A stretch of 64,000 nt of DNA, taken from contig OZ020524.1 in the NCBI GenBank assembly GCA_963971425.1, positions 1,831,773 through 1,895,772 of the forward strand, read 5' to 3'. Source of the stretch: Bryoerythrophyllum caledonicum (lineage: Eukaryota > Streptophyta > Bryopsida > Pottiales > Pottiaceae). A program made the translations under genes and the position numbers. Each line of letters starts with the position of its first letter. The first letter of the stretch is position 1. The notes below the pieces were generated by a model, which saw only the letters and a list, made by a program, of their open reading frames with translations, did not search any database and had not been told where the DNA came from. This document shows, piece by piece, positions 21,037-32,998 of the stretch.

Positions 21037-24000
21037 TCATGGCTTAAATCGTACTAAGGTTATTACTTCCTTTGGCTCGGCAAGGTCATCGTATATGTAC
21101 CCCAACACACCACTTGCATCTTCTTCCAAAACCTCATGTGAACCAATAGAATCAGTATAAGTTAGACAACCCTCTAAGTAATCGTTTGTTCTAGGGTCCC
21201 ATTCCAAGCCATGAAGAACAACAAGATGCGATACTTGACACATGGATAGTGGGAGCTTGGTGATGGAGGTGGTTCCCCAAATTCGCAGACCTTGTAGAGT
21301 TCTTAGTACCCCCATCGCCTCTATGCTTCCACAATTCAATATTTCAAAATTCTCTAAGCTCTCCAATTGTGTGATGGAAGTCGGAAGCTTCTTTAAACTT
21401 GTACAATTTTCCAACCTTAGAAACTCCAGCTGCAATAAAAGGCCGATAGACCTTGGGAGCTTTGTAATTGCCCAACAACTATCAAGGATCAGACATTTCA
21501 TTCTTGCCAATGCACCCAAATTTTTCGGCAACCTCTTCATGCAGTGGCAATTTCTAAGCTCTAAGCGAATGAGCATCTTGAGATCACCAATAGAATTTGG
21601 GAGGTGTTCAAGCTTCTTACAACTTTTCATATTCAAGGTTTCTAGACTTGGCAAGAGCCTTATGGATTCTGGTAGCTCTATCAAAGCAATGTCATATATT
21701 TCAAGGACTCTAAGATTTGTAAGGCTTTCCAATGCACCACTGCCAAGGAAGGACCCTACTTGACGTGAGGGTTCAAGATGTCGTACCACACTCTGCCCTT
21801 CGTCGATTTGAACATCCCTAAAAGCGGAGGGTTCAGAATCAGGTCCAAGAATTAAATGTCGGAGGCTTGACAAACGCTCAATGGAAGATGGAATCTCTTC
21901 CAAAGATGTGCAACCATATGCAAGAAAAATTTCCAAATTTGACAAAGCACCTAGAGAATAAGGCAAAGTTTTCAAGGATCTACAACCATTTATATAGAGG
22001 TATTTGAGGACCTTGAGTTGACCAATAGAATCTGGGATTGTCCTCAAGCTTTTGCAATCTCGCAAGGGTAGAACATCAAGGTGTAAGAATTGTCCCAAAA
22101 ATTCAGGTAGCTTTGTAATGGATGTGCATCCATTGAATGTAAGCTTCATAAGATTAGGGCATGTGATACTATCAGGCAAAGTCTCCAAGTTGCTACAATG
22201 CCATAAGTCGAGTACCTTTAGTGCTTTGAGTTGACCAATGAAATTCGGGAGTTTTTTGAGTTTTTCACACTCATTCAAGTCTAGATATTGTAGTTGTAAG
22301 GATTGTCCAAGGAAATCAGGGAGCCTTGTAATGGATTTGCATCCGCTCAAATTGACTGAATGTAAGTTGGGAAAGCCCTGCATACGAAATACAATAAAAG
22401 GTGAGATAACCTTTACATCTACATCCATGTGTAAAAAGTGAGGTGAAGGACTTTCTATGTTATGTTTTCTACCTTCCATAGAGTGGATCATCATTTGATA
22501 GGATTATGGTACATGGACATTCAACGTTTGAGGCGTCCAAAGTGCGAGAAGAATCAAATACTCCATTACAACCAAGAAGAAATATCATTGCTCTTTACTC
22601 CATTACTAAAGAGAAAATACTTGCCTACATAAATTTCACAAATTTGTGGTTTAGTATATAGTTCTTAAGCTCCAAACGAAAAGCACTCATGACTTTCATC
22701 GTTCATGCTATCATCTTAGATTCCATTCACATGCCTTTAACTAAATTGAAATTACAAGCACTCTTGTCTAAATATTCACTACACACTAAAGGACCAACTT
22801 GATAGTTTCAATACTTGCCTACATAATTTCTCCAAACTACTCTAATTTCTCCAAACTTTAAGTCCATATAGTATACAATGTCCTCCACCAAAACACATCA
22901 TCACCACTTTCATAGTTTATTTTTATTCTCATTCATTATGATACAATTCATGTCCTAAAGCTTAGCTTTGCAAATAAATATCTCTTTAAAATTTGTGATA
23001 ACATTTTGCAAATGAACACCACGATACATCAACTAAAAGTTTCCCTTCACAACGTACCACGATATATCAACTAAAAGTTTCCCTTCACAACTTACAACAA
23101 TTAGACTGTATTGGATACAATTTCAATCAAAACATTGATGGCAAAGAAAAAGAATTTGCAATCAAAATTTTACATACCTCTTGCCTACCACTTGATTCCG
23201 TCCATATGGAAGCCAAGTTTGTGCTACTAGATAGATCTAGAGATGTCAATAGACTTAGACTGAACCCCGCCGGTAATCTTTTCATTGGCATGCTTCTCCA
23301 TTGGAACAACCGCAATTTCTTTGAAATGCATCCAAAGTCTCCATCCAAATTGCATCCATCCGGTAGTCGAAGAGCAAGTAGATTGGTCATCTTTCCAAAA
23401 TCCTTTGCATTGAACTTCCGCTTTCCACATCCCACCATATTCAATCCTATTACCTCAACTTTGTCCTGCAACCAAAAGACAAACCAAAACCTCATAATGA
23501 AATGAATGGCATACAAATCAATACCACTATACTCATTCATCAAATAATACACAACCTAAGAATAAAATCTCATCAAATCCCCTATCCATATGTTTGGCCA
23601 AACCAAAAAAATGAAAGAAACACACTCTCATCCATAGCATGACACAACCTACCTCATCCACCATAAAGTCATCATTTGTAAGGTGTCGTCTCGCATTCAT
23701 TGCAAGCCTTTGACCCAACTCCCGCAACAACCCATGTACTTCGAATATGCCCTTTGCATAAACCAAATTCTTGTTGACAAGATTGCGGAGTGAGGTGTAC
23801 GGTGTCACAAAACCAACATAACCTCGAGAGTGCTTGCAACTCTCCCAATATGCAAAGGCTTCTTCAACACTATGAGCATCAAACAAACATGTAATGTCCA
23901 TAAACATGAGCTTCTCAGATGCATTCAATCTCTCATAGCTCCATCTCAACACTCCCATCACATCTTCGCATGCTCGCAATGCACATGTTGCCTCCACCCA

Positions 24001-25426
24001 AATTGTCTCTCGATCTCCATCCAATCTCTTGTCAAACAAGCTTGATCCCATCACCTTTAGTGCAAGCGGCAAGCCACCACATGCTTCCACAACACTCTTC
24101 GCTACATCTTTGTAGTCTATTGGAGCATCTTTGGAATGAAAGGCATGCAAGTTGAAAAGCATATTGGCATCTTCAACACCCAATTCGGACATCTCAAATA
24201 TGAAATGTTCACTTGCTTTATCTACAAAATTGTTGACTACACTTTGATCACGAGATGTCACAATGACGCGGCTACCAGGGCCAAGCACCCCAAAGGATGG
24301 TACAAGTTCTTGGAATTGCCCCAGGCTATGAATGTCGTCAATAACAATGAAGACCGGGCCAAGCATAGATACTCTTTGAAACAATGTGCCATATCTTGAG
24401 CCTTTGTCTTGTGTGCGAAGCAAATCCCACAACAATTGCTCTTGCAAGTTGCTATGCCATCTCGGTCGCACTTGCACATCCAAAGATGAGCAATCCCGAC
24501 GGACCTCCAAGAAGGTCATGAACTTGAACTCAGTGGTACCTGCATAATGGTTGTAGATTTCCCTTGCTAGAGTGGTCTTTCCAACCCCACCCATTCCCAC
24601 CAACCCCAACAATCCAACTCCATAACCCATGCTTCCCAATACCTCAATGCATGCATGGGTTGGACCCTCCAGTCCCACTCTACACTCGTCCACCTCAACT
24701 GCCTGGTTGGAAGGAGTAAGGCGTGTAATTTCATTCACCACCTCCCGCTTCAGCCTCGCTTCATCACTACACAAGACATCCATCATGATGGCAGACGCAA
24801 TCATTTTCCTCATAAAAGATGCAAGCATGCAGAAACCTCTTTACGGTACTAACTAGGTGTCCTTGCAACTTTAAGATATATGACAAATTACAATATGCAC
24901 TTGGTTGTTGCCTCTGAATGTGGAAAGGACATTGAGGCACTCACCTTTTGTAATCAGCCAAGCGGAAACCCGTTCGCTCCGCCAGGACCGCAAGCGCATC
25001 TCTCCACTTTTGCAATTTCCTCGCGCTTCTCCCCCGCTCCTTGTGTCTCTTAAAAGCCTCCGCGAACGGTCCATTCTCCACCCACCGCAAGTCCACGGGC
25101 TCCACACCGTAGAACACCGGAATCACCGGTTTGCGGCTCCTTATCATGGCCACCAGCTCTTTCAAACAGTACTTGGACTCCGCATAGCCCGGAGACACGA
25201 TCGCGATGTGCACTTTGGCCGTAGCCAAAGCCTGATCGATGGACTCAAGGGCGGGATTGCTTTTCCGAAGAGACTTGACGTCTAGAAACGGACGAAAGCC
25301 TGCACTCAGGAGCGCATCCTCCAGATGCGCCACGAACGTGGCTTTCACATCAGGCCCACGGTGGTTCAGAAACACGTCGAACTCCTCCGCTGCCGAACCA
25401 CTCGCTCCGGCTTCAAAATCGTTCAT
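21037..25426 (-). CDS. TIR-NBS-LRR resistance protein, copy A, intact (1074 aa)
   Basis: Exons 25426-24945, 24766-23653, 23465-23178 and 22377-21037, with consensus junctions (AAG|GTGAGT, TGTGTAG|T, GAG|GTAGGT, TTGCAG|GAC, GAG|GTATGT, ATGCAG|GGC). TIR domain, residues 14-155: FDVFLNHRGPDVK, SPGYAESKYCLKEL with the putative NADase Glu at 90. NB-ARC: P-loop GMGGVGKTT (218-226), kinase-2 IVIDDI (301-306), RNBS-B GSRVIVTSR (325-333), GLPLAL (392-397). The MHD position reads VHG (504-506). Exon 3 links to the LRRs; exon 4 holds LRRs of about 24 residues (LxxLxLxxCxxLxxLPxSI type). It would act as an intracellular receptor whose TIR signals through NAD breakdown on activation. The frame is open throughout. 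The start is the first ATG before the TIR; no promoter box was seen. Confidence 0.88.
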
Positions 25427-25552
25427 TGCGAAAAGCCACCAGATCTAGATCCCTACTGCAGACGTGTTGGACGTTATGTCCACTCCAGTCATGTGCTTCT
25501 CAAACGCCTCAGCAAAACAGCCACCCTGCCGCGGTCTCGAGTGACCAGCTCC

Positions 25553-26000
25553 CACCAGTCAGTCAGTCACCACTAACCTGCATCGAACTGAACCGCCGCC
25601 ATAACAGACAATGAACACTTGGTTTCCAACAGTGGGCAAGAAGTGAGCACCAGTCGATCAGCTCCGCTAACCTGCGTCAGACTAGATCGACCGGCATCGC
25701 AGACATCGAAAATCTGGTTGTCAACATGGAAAAACTAGGCAGCCAGTCACCACTACCCTGCATCGAACTGAATCGCCATAGCAGACACCGAAAACTTGTC
25801 GCCACAAAGTGCGCACCAGTCGATCACTTTCGCTAACGTGCTTCAACTAGATCGGCATCGCACACATCAAAATTCTGGTTGTCAACAAGTGAGCACTAAG
25901 TAGCTTCGGCCACTACCCTGCGTCAAACAGATTCGCTATTTCAGACAACGATGATCTGTTTTCAGCAACTGGCATGGAGTATGCACCAGTCAGTTTCTGC
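25553..26000. repeat. Degenerate minisatellite upstream of TNL A
   Basis: About five units of 74-92 bp with a core CACCAGTC ... CTAACCTGCRTCRAACT ... CATCGCAGACA ... CTGGTTGTCAACA. It starts about 130 bp upstream of the TNL ATG, in promoter or 5' UTR territory. Confidence 0.75.
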
Positions 26001-26156
26001 CTCCTCTCATGTCAAGCGGAATCTGTTTCCAGTAGATTACCACTTTCATCATACTCAAACTCTACTTCTGGACACAATACTTCTAAGTTAGGCCCCCCAG
26101 GCACCATGGCTTAGTACCACACTACAAGGATCAACTGTTCGACATTAGGGTACTCT

Positions 26157-26312
26157 AGTGGTCCACAGAAGTCCAAGCTACAGTGTTCGGATTAGTTCAA
26201 CCGTCCGACGGCTTTGACTGGTTCCGGTTCGTGTACTGCACGTCTCCTTAGTTGTGGTGGTGATGAAGCGGTGTGTTTACAGACAAGTTACGTGGCCTGA
26301 TCTTGGAGCCTT
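26157..26312. repeat. Spacer direct repeat, first copy, A-B spacer
   Basis: Matches 28925-29090 in the same orientation (AGTGGTCCAC.GAAGTCC through TTACGTGGCCTGATCTTGGAG), roughly 85-90% identical. Sister copies are at 38002-38158 and 40121-40286 (B-C), and one copy at 48381-48537 (C-D). Confidence 0.8.
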
Positions 26313-26577
26313 GGGAATTGGCCCGAGGTTGTCTGGTTCTGCAGACAACGGCCTTCAGGCGGCCACCGTAAAGAGCCATGTCGTCGCATAAACTGCAGCC
26401 ATGTTGGACTAACAATTGCTTGCCAATGGCCCACTTCGGTACTGGTTCAATTCAGTACAGTCGTTCATCTGTATCTTTCAGGAGATAAGGTTGTCTGCAA
26501 CAGAATTATGCACCATTTCTTGAACAGTGTTGTTTCTTAGTGGTGTTGACAATGGTTTCAATGATCAAGAACTTAAC

Positions 26578-26857
26578 GGATTTGCCTAAATACCCGGGTT
26601 GAGCGTTGCACCAAGCCTCAGGCTCGGCAGGGTGAGGGAGGGTAGGGACAAATTGGGCACCTATTTTTGTATTGGAGGGGGGCCCAAATTGATCTAGGGG
26701 AGAGTGTATGAGGGTAATATGGGGCCGCAGGCCCCAGTTTGGAAAAAGAAAAACCAAAAAAAGCCTCTAGGACCCTAAAACGGGCAGGGCCAGAAAAATG
26801 GACCCACCTAAGGCTGAGGTTTGGTGCAATGCTCGACCGGGGTCAATAAAGTGATCC
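26578..26857. mobile_element. 280-bp palindromic MITE with 9-bp target duplication, A-B spacer
   Basis: Flanked by GAACTTAAC at 26569-26577 and 26858-26866. Ends are inverted repeats including CCCGGTTGAGCGTTGCACCAA-type sequence. The C-D spacer has the single uninterrupted target (48794-48802), an empty site. A 9-bp duplication suggests a MULE-type MITE. Confidence 0.75.
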
Positions 26858-26865
26858 GAACTTAA

Positions 26866-28044
26866 CCCCTAAATGCAAAAAGTCCTGAGGTGGGCTTCTA
26901 GTGATTTCGAGTAGCTTTCTTTGGTATCAAGTTAGATCAAGAATTTTTGAAATTTTTATCATAGATGCGATTAAGTGATAGCTTCACGGGGAAAAAATTT
27001 CTTGAAACAAATACACAAAACTAAAGTTACTGAGGTTTAAAGTTTTAATTGTAGAGTGAGGGCAAGGCCAAGGTGCTCTAGAGTATGAATAGTACCACTG
27101 TAGAGCTGAGTAGTGCACCTTTTTGTGGTGGGTAGCAATGAAGGAAAGTTCTTGGCAGCCTTCATTGTTTTTACTTAAAAAGGCATAGAAATGAAGGATT
27201 CAGCTTTAATTCAGAAATATTTATTCTACTAATAGAAGAAGGCATGATAGTTCTTTCAACCGTTTGGATTTTAGATCTAGCAATTTTTTTTCTATTTAAA
27301 AGATAAATCTGCTTTCCTAATTATTTGATACTTTCTACACCCCTCTTCATTGCATGTTTTTTTTTCTTATCCTATCCACCTCCATTACTTGTGAATTTTT
27401 GCGAGCAATGATGTAACAAAAGGTAGAATATAGATCCATAAAATTTATGCAATGTGTAATGGAATAGTATGCTAATATCTTGAGTCAAAGTACGCTGACC
27501 CTATTTGCACATGAAAGAGAAAATCCACACTGCACTTTTCAAACATTGCATGTATTCCACAATATGTGCGGCCAAAGTTTATGAAATTTTTGAGTATCAC
27601 CTCGTAGTAGTTGAGTTGAAGATCCTACAGTTGAAAATAGTAAAAAGTTGTTTCAATCAATCTTGCAACGTCACATCATAGAAGGGCAGTTTTGAAGTGT
27701 TTTTGGTGCGAAACTTCGTCCTTGCACATAATTGAGAATTTGGTTCCGAATATGCCACCGAATTTGGTTCAGAATTTGGTTTAGAATTGTGCAAACCCGC
27801 ACATGGTTCAGAATTGGGCAAACCCGCACATGGTTCAGAATTTCCCGCACGAAGGGCGGTTATTGGAAAATTTTGTGAAGATATACTGTCAAGCGTACCA
27901 AAAACATCTGGAACATACACGACCGTATGGCCACCATGTCAGGGGACGAATTTCAATAAAGTACCCCGAAAAGCAGGGATCCGGTCCCTGAAAACTGCAG
28001 TCTCGGTGCATGTGCGGGGACCAATTGTCAAATAGTTTTAGGGG
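26866..28044. mobile_element. Possible 1.18-kb TTAA-type non-autonomous element, A-B spacer
   Basis: Left TTAA (26862-26865) followed by CCCCTAAATGC; right end GTTTTAGGGG followed by TTCA, one mismatch from TTAA. The interior carries GGCAGTTTTGAAGTGTTTTTGG, resembling the inner end of the 808-bp TTAA element at 29750-30557. The same block occurs at 38711-39804 and 48802-49952. No coding capacity. Confidence 0.4.
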
Positions 28045-28346
28045 TTCAGACAATTTGTTAATCTAGATGATACAATCTCAATAAAAGGAAATCAAGCTGA
28101 AAGCAGGAAAAGAAATCAGAAAGATGACGATTGTCCACTTCATCATTGAAGTTACTGCAGTCTGCAGCCAGAGTGACTGAAGAAGATGCTGCCGTGGTCA
28201 AAACTCCATGTGCAGATCAGTGTTTTATTAATTGAAATTGAGAAAGTCTGATCTACTACATATCATAACAAATCATTAGAGAAATTCATGAAACTTTTCA
28301 CTTAACCCCTACACTTTAAAAGGACAATAGTCCCCACTGGGGACTA

Positions 28347-28906
28347 CACTAAACATTGCATTTAGTGTAGTCACACAAATAGTGTAATTACCCTACTACA
28401 CTATTTGCGAACTTGTTCACAACTAGTGTTAGCGGCCAACATCATTATTGATGCCTCCACTAACCGCCTACTAGCCATCAAGTATTTATTCTCTATGTTG
28501 ACTATTCTTGTTTTCTCTATGTTGACTATTCTTGTTGAATTTACATCACCAAAATCTGGAAATGCCCATAACTTACTCATATTTTCTTCAAATTAAACAT
28601 AGGATATGTTTTTTGAAATCTACAGAAAATGTAGATGTCAAAAAACATCTCATGACTGTAATTCCGATACTTTTTGAGTGACTTATGCTCCTTTGAATAG
28701 TGCTGATTTTATTCACTGCGGCAAGATTTTTCATGCACTAATTGTGCACAAGTAAAAAAAAAAAACCACCCATTTTTACTGCAATTCACATATAATGTAA
28801 TGTTTCACATTTAGTGTAATGTTGTGTCGTAACACTAATTGTAATTCTTCCTTGTAGTGTAAGAGTTCGTATTTAGTGTAGACGACACTAAATGTGATTT
28901 TTAGTG
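28347..28906. mobile_element. CACTAAA-type MITE, 560 bp (pogo family), A-B spacer
   Basis: Flanked by TA (28345-28346, 28907-28908). Ends CACTAAACATTGCATTTAG and, inverted, CACTAAAAATCACATTTAG. The B-C spacer carries the intact empty site GGGGACTACTTGTCT with a single TA at 40105-40106, which fixes the element's borders. Confidence 0.85.
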
Positions 28907-28924
28907 TACTTGTCTTTCAGTCAA

Positions 28925-29090
28925 AGTGGTCCACGGAAGTCCGAGTTGCTACAATGTTCTAATTAGTTCCACCGTCCGACAGCTTTGACTGGTTCCAGTT
29001 CGTGTATAGTACTGCAAGTCTCCTTGGTTGTGGTGGTGATGAAAGCGGTGTGCTTACAGACAAGTTACGTGGCCTGATCTTGGAGCCTTA
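28925..29090. repeat. Spacer direct repeat, second copy, A-B spacer
   Basis: Partner of 26157-26312. Lies just left of the unit flank that precedes the pogo derivative of unit B. Confidence 0.8.
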
Positions 29091-29315
29091 GTACATATTA
29101 TAACAAATCGTTTTGGAGTGATCAATACAAATAACTCTTTACACTTGAGATAAGGTCCTTTGTATCAATCGGTACCTCCTTCAGTGCCTAGGTGGTCACA
29201 ATGTGGTCACTCTATGCTTAAAACTTCAATGGACATGAGGTACATGAGGAACTAGATTCTGAATACATGTGGATTAACATTCATAAATTTCATTGGTTGT
29301 GGCACCTGATTGGTA

Positions 29316-30657
29316 CACTAAGATTATGTTTAGTGTAGTATACACTAAAAGCAAACCCATACACCACTTGCGAACAAGGCATGTAGTGTTACACTGTAGT
29401 GACATTACCATACACTGAATGCCAACCTACTACACTATTTGTCAATTCTTGTAAAGATGGCAAAATCATTTTTTCGAGGTGTGTACATGTAGTGTTACTA
29501 GTGTATCAATAATAGAAGTTGGAAAAGTTCCAGCAATCAAGGGCTATTAGAGTATCTCATCAGCAACTTTCAAATGCTCATAACTCATTCACGTTTTATC
29601 CAAATTGGACATATGAGGTGTTTTGGAAAATGTAGATGCCAATAAACACCTCATATGCCTAATTTGGTTACAAAGTGAGTGAGTTATGCCCATTTGAAAG
29701 TGGCAAATGAGGAGAAGCATGGTGTCTGTGAATCGTAGGTGTACATTAACCCCTAAAGGACCGATGTCCCCTTGGGGGACGTTTTGAGTTTGGGTAAGGT
29801 ACCACATTCTCAATTCTAGGCATTATTTTCAGAGATTTTTTATTGAATTGCCAACTTTTGATTAGCTTTGCGTAGACACAAATTTCGTAGAATTCCGACT
29901 TACGGTTCAAAAGTTACAATTTATTTTCACCTACATATACAAATACTGCAGCAGTTTAGTGTGACTTATCACAAATACTATCACCAAACTTTAATAACTT
30001 CAAAATTCAATAGAAATTCGAGTTTTTGTCCATTTAAAATATTGAAAATGTCCTCTTGGAAAGGAAATTGAGATCTTTGCATCTACCGTACGGATTTGTG
30101 AATTTCAAATATTTGAGAAGGATATGATATATGCAAAATAAAAAGTGTATTGTTGATTCTTGGCACATAGGTGCATTGCAGGATTTTTTAGGACATCTTC
30201 GACACCTCTTCTACTTCTAAAATTTGGTGCACATGTGCCTAACATGATCCTTTTCAAGTTAAGACAATAAAATCACGGCCCGTAGTGCAAAAAGTTTCCA
30301 TAGAAGGTGGTCGAAGTTTGTTGAAGGTGTATAGTATGACCTGAAAAAGAGATTGTGTCACACTTCAAAGGCTAATATCGTTCAATCCGTGCGATCAAAC
30401 TTACCAAAATTTTCACCACACACTCTCATACAAGTCTAGTACAAGATCCTACGGTTAAATTTTCAAAAAAATGATTTTGTATCATTTTGTGTTGAATGCA
30501 GAGAAAATTGCAGTTTTGGAGTGTTTTTGAGGAAAAATTGCCTTGGTCCTTTAGGGCTTAATGACATTGGTGATGTACACTATTTGTCAACTCATTTACA
30601 ATGTGTACTAGGGCAAGTACACTATTCGTAACACCACACTAAACATAAATATTAGTG
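29316..30657. mobile_element. Internally deleted pogo-family element, unit B
   Basis: Flanked by TA (29314-29315, 30658-30659) and by the same left flank (GTGGCACCTGATTGG) and right flank (upstream of UGE exon 1) as the full element of unit A. Ends CACTAAGATTATGTTTAGTG and, inverted, CACTAATATTTATGTTTAGTG. The transposase is gone; an 808-bp TTAA element is nested inside. Confidence 0.8.
29750..30557. mobile_element. TTAA-flanked MITE (piggyBac-like), 808 bp, in unit B
   Basis: Flanked by TTAA at 29746-29749 and 30558-30561. Terminal repeats CCCCTAAAGGACC and, inverted, GCCCTAAAGGACC. The corresponding place in unit C has one TTAA (41004-41007) in otherwise collinear sequence, so the borders are certain. 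Confidence 0.85.
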
Positions 30658-30743
30658 TAGTGTGACGATTGCTATTTACACGACGAGGGCGTGAGCAGTT
30701 GATTGAAGGAGGACTGCTGGCACTGGTAAAGTAGCGGTGGTTT

Positions 30744-32678
30744 GTGATTGCAGAAACACGGATTGAGGATATGGTTCACGACGGAGGCCTGCATCCGGAA
30801 AGATGCATATTAGTTACGGGCGGAGCGGGGTACACCGGCAGCCATGCTTCGCTGCAACTGTTACTGGATGGATATAAGGTCGTCGTTGTGGACAACGTTG
30901 TAAATTCGTGTGAGGAAGCCATTCGGAGAGTTGTGGCTCTTGCTGGAAAGCAAGGGAAGAATCTCTCATTTCATAAGGTATATGAATGTTGCCCTCTGTG
31001 ATGTGCTCTGTAATAATTTCTGTCACATGTAATCATTCCTCATCATTGCTACCAGGAGCTCCGATTTTTACAATCCTTTTTTCCTAATTTATTCTTGAAC
31101 GTATCGTCCTCATTGTGGTCTAATACAAGTGTTACGCTACGAATTGAAGCTTTCGAAACGTGTAGATGTTGTATTGTAGATTTATTGTAGATGTTAAATT
31201 GACCTGATGTTTTATTGTAGATTAGCTGTATAAAATTCTAACAATTGAAATATTTTAGACCTATGAATGACTGACTGGGGATGATCAATTCATGCAGATT
31301 CGATGTTGTGGTTCATTTCGCTGCTTTGAAGGCAGTTGGAGAGAGCTGTGCAAAACCTTTGCCTTACTATATCATCAATGTACTTGGAACGTTGAATCTT
31401 TTGGATGTTATGACCGCTCGCAACTGCAAGAAGGTCTAATTTCACTGACTCTAACCTACCATCTTTTGTAGATTCTTCCGACTTCCATTTACTTCGTTTT
31501 GCATCTTATGATCTAGGCCTTTAAAGAAGTTAAAATATACACTCCGAGTCTCGGTTCAGAACACTCTTCAGAATGATAATCGATTGATGTAGATAACTTG
31601 GTTTACAAGTGATTGTTGTCTGCTATGATGAACGAGACATTTAACTCTGGGTTTTCTTAATTTGCTCTTTGCTGAAATTCGGTCCATAGAATACATGTTC
31701 CTTTGTCTTCCGGAATTGGAATCGTCGCCGGCCTTTCTTCTTTGTTGCTATACTGAATAGATGCTGTACTTGCTTTCGCAGTTGGTGATTTCATCTTCAG
31801 CGACTGTCTATGGACAACCGGAGAGCGTTCCAGTCACAGAGGAATCCCGTCTTTCTGTCTTGAATCCGTATGGCCGCACCAAGGTGCGACGTATGTTGTA
31901 AAGTGAACACCTCGTGATGAGGCAGGAATGGATTAAGTCAGATCTGGTAAAAAACTCTTCTATTCATCGAGTAACTTGTCCTTGGTGAACATCCTTTGTG
32001 TCAATGCTCGACAGCTTCAAGTTGAAGACATGATGCGCGACATTTCTGCTGCGGATCCAGAATGGAGGACCATAGTTTTGCGGTATTTCAATCCTGTGGG
32101 AACTCACCCGAATGGCCGCCTGGGAGAGGACCCGCTAGGTGTTCCAAACAATCTGATGCCCTTTGTGCAGCAGGTGGATGTGGGCAGAAGGAAAGAGCTG
32201 ACTGTTTATGGCAACGATAACGACACGAAGGATGGCACGGGGGTACGTATAAGATCTCAACATATGAAATAAGACATTATGTGAATTCTTATTTGCCTTT
32301 GCATTTGTAATTAAGCAACTGAGGCTGAGCAGTGCTAGTATGAGTAATACGTTTATTACCTTTGAAGATGATAGCGTCTGTTATTCTGAAACTATATGTA
32401 TTGATTATACTGTTGAAATCTCCAGGTTCGTGATTACATTCACGTGCAGGATCTGGCTACTGGACACAGCGCCACCCTCCAGAAGTTGTTCACAACTCCT
32501 GACATAGGTGCACTTAGAATTTTATATCACGTCTTGCCCTTGTTGTCCTGGATAGCTGACGTTTTCTTTACTGACATTGTTTCGTGGATCTTCAGGATGT
32601 ACTGCTTACAATCTGGGAACAGGGAAGGGGACCTCTGTGTTTGAAATCGTTTCTGCATTCGAGAAGGCTGCAGAATCG
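30744..32678 (+). pseudogene. UGE: UDP-glucose 4-epimerase pseudogene, unit B
   Basis: Exons: 1, 30744-30977 (ATG 30771); 3, 31298-31433; 4, 31782-31883; 5, 32015-32242; 6, 32426-32507; 7, 32596-32678. Exon 1 is open and keeps [20 protein letters not shown] and the KVVVVDN segment that A and D lack, with a normal GT donor. Exon 2 (VDLCIKADIEAIF in A and D) is missing; the intron between exons 1 and 3 is about 100 bp shorter. Exon 3 reads FDVVVHF. The C-terminal part after exon 7 is missing, as in all copies. No functional epimerase can result without exon 2 and the 3' part. Convergent with TNL B; the TNL stop is 321 bp away. Confidence 0.85.
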
Positions 32679-32998
32679 GTAAGTATACTTTGGACTGTAC
32701 GTATCATCTGGTAATCTACAGACGAAAATCACTTAAATAAACTGAATTCGTGGGGAGATTTTACAACACTCTTCATTTTCGGACTTTGCATACTGTAGAT
32801 TTAGTTGAATATGGCATCCAACCTTTTTGACTCGCATATATTTTCACTTCTACACGTTTCAGATCATCCATTTTCACACAAGAACAAAAAGAGCAAATAT
32901 TTCCACAAAGAATGAATATTACATCATATTGATCATGACCTATCTACAATACGACAAATTTGGCAACTATTGGAGGAACTCTATTTCACTGCTTTTCT

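Noticed and set aside
21242-21763. Plus-strand open frames of about 173 codons repeated opposite each LRR exon
   Set aside because: They are reverse-strand shadows of the regular LRR repeats, and their copies track the LRR exon exactly.
28347-28906. CACTA (En/Spm) superfamily assignment for elements starting CACTAAA
   Set aside because: The empty site shows only a TA duplication, the termini pair with a pogo-type DDE_1 transposase, and no CACTA transposase is present.
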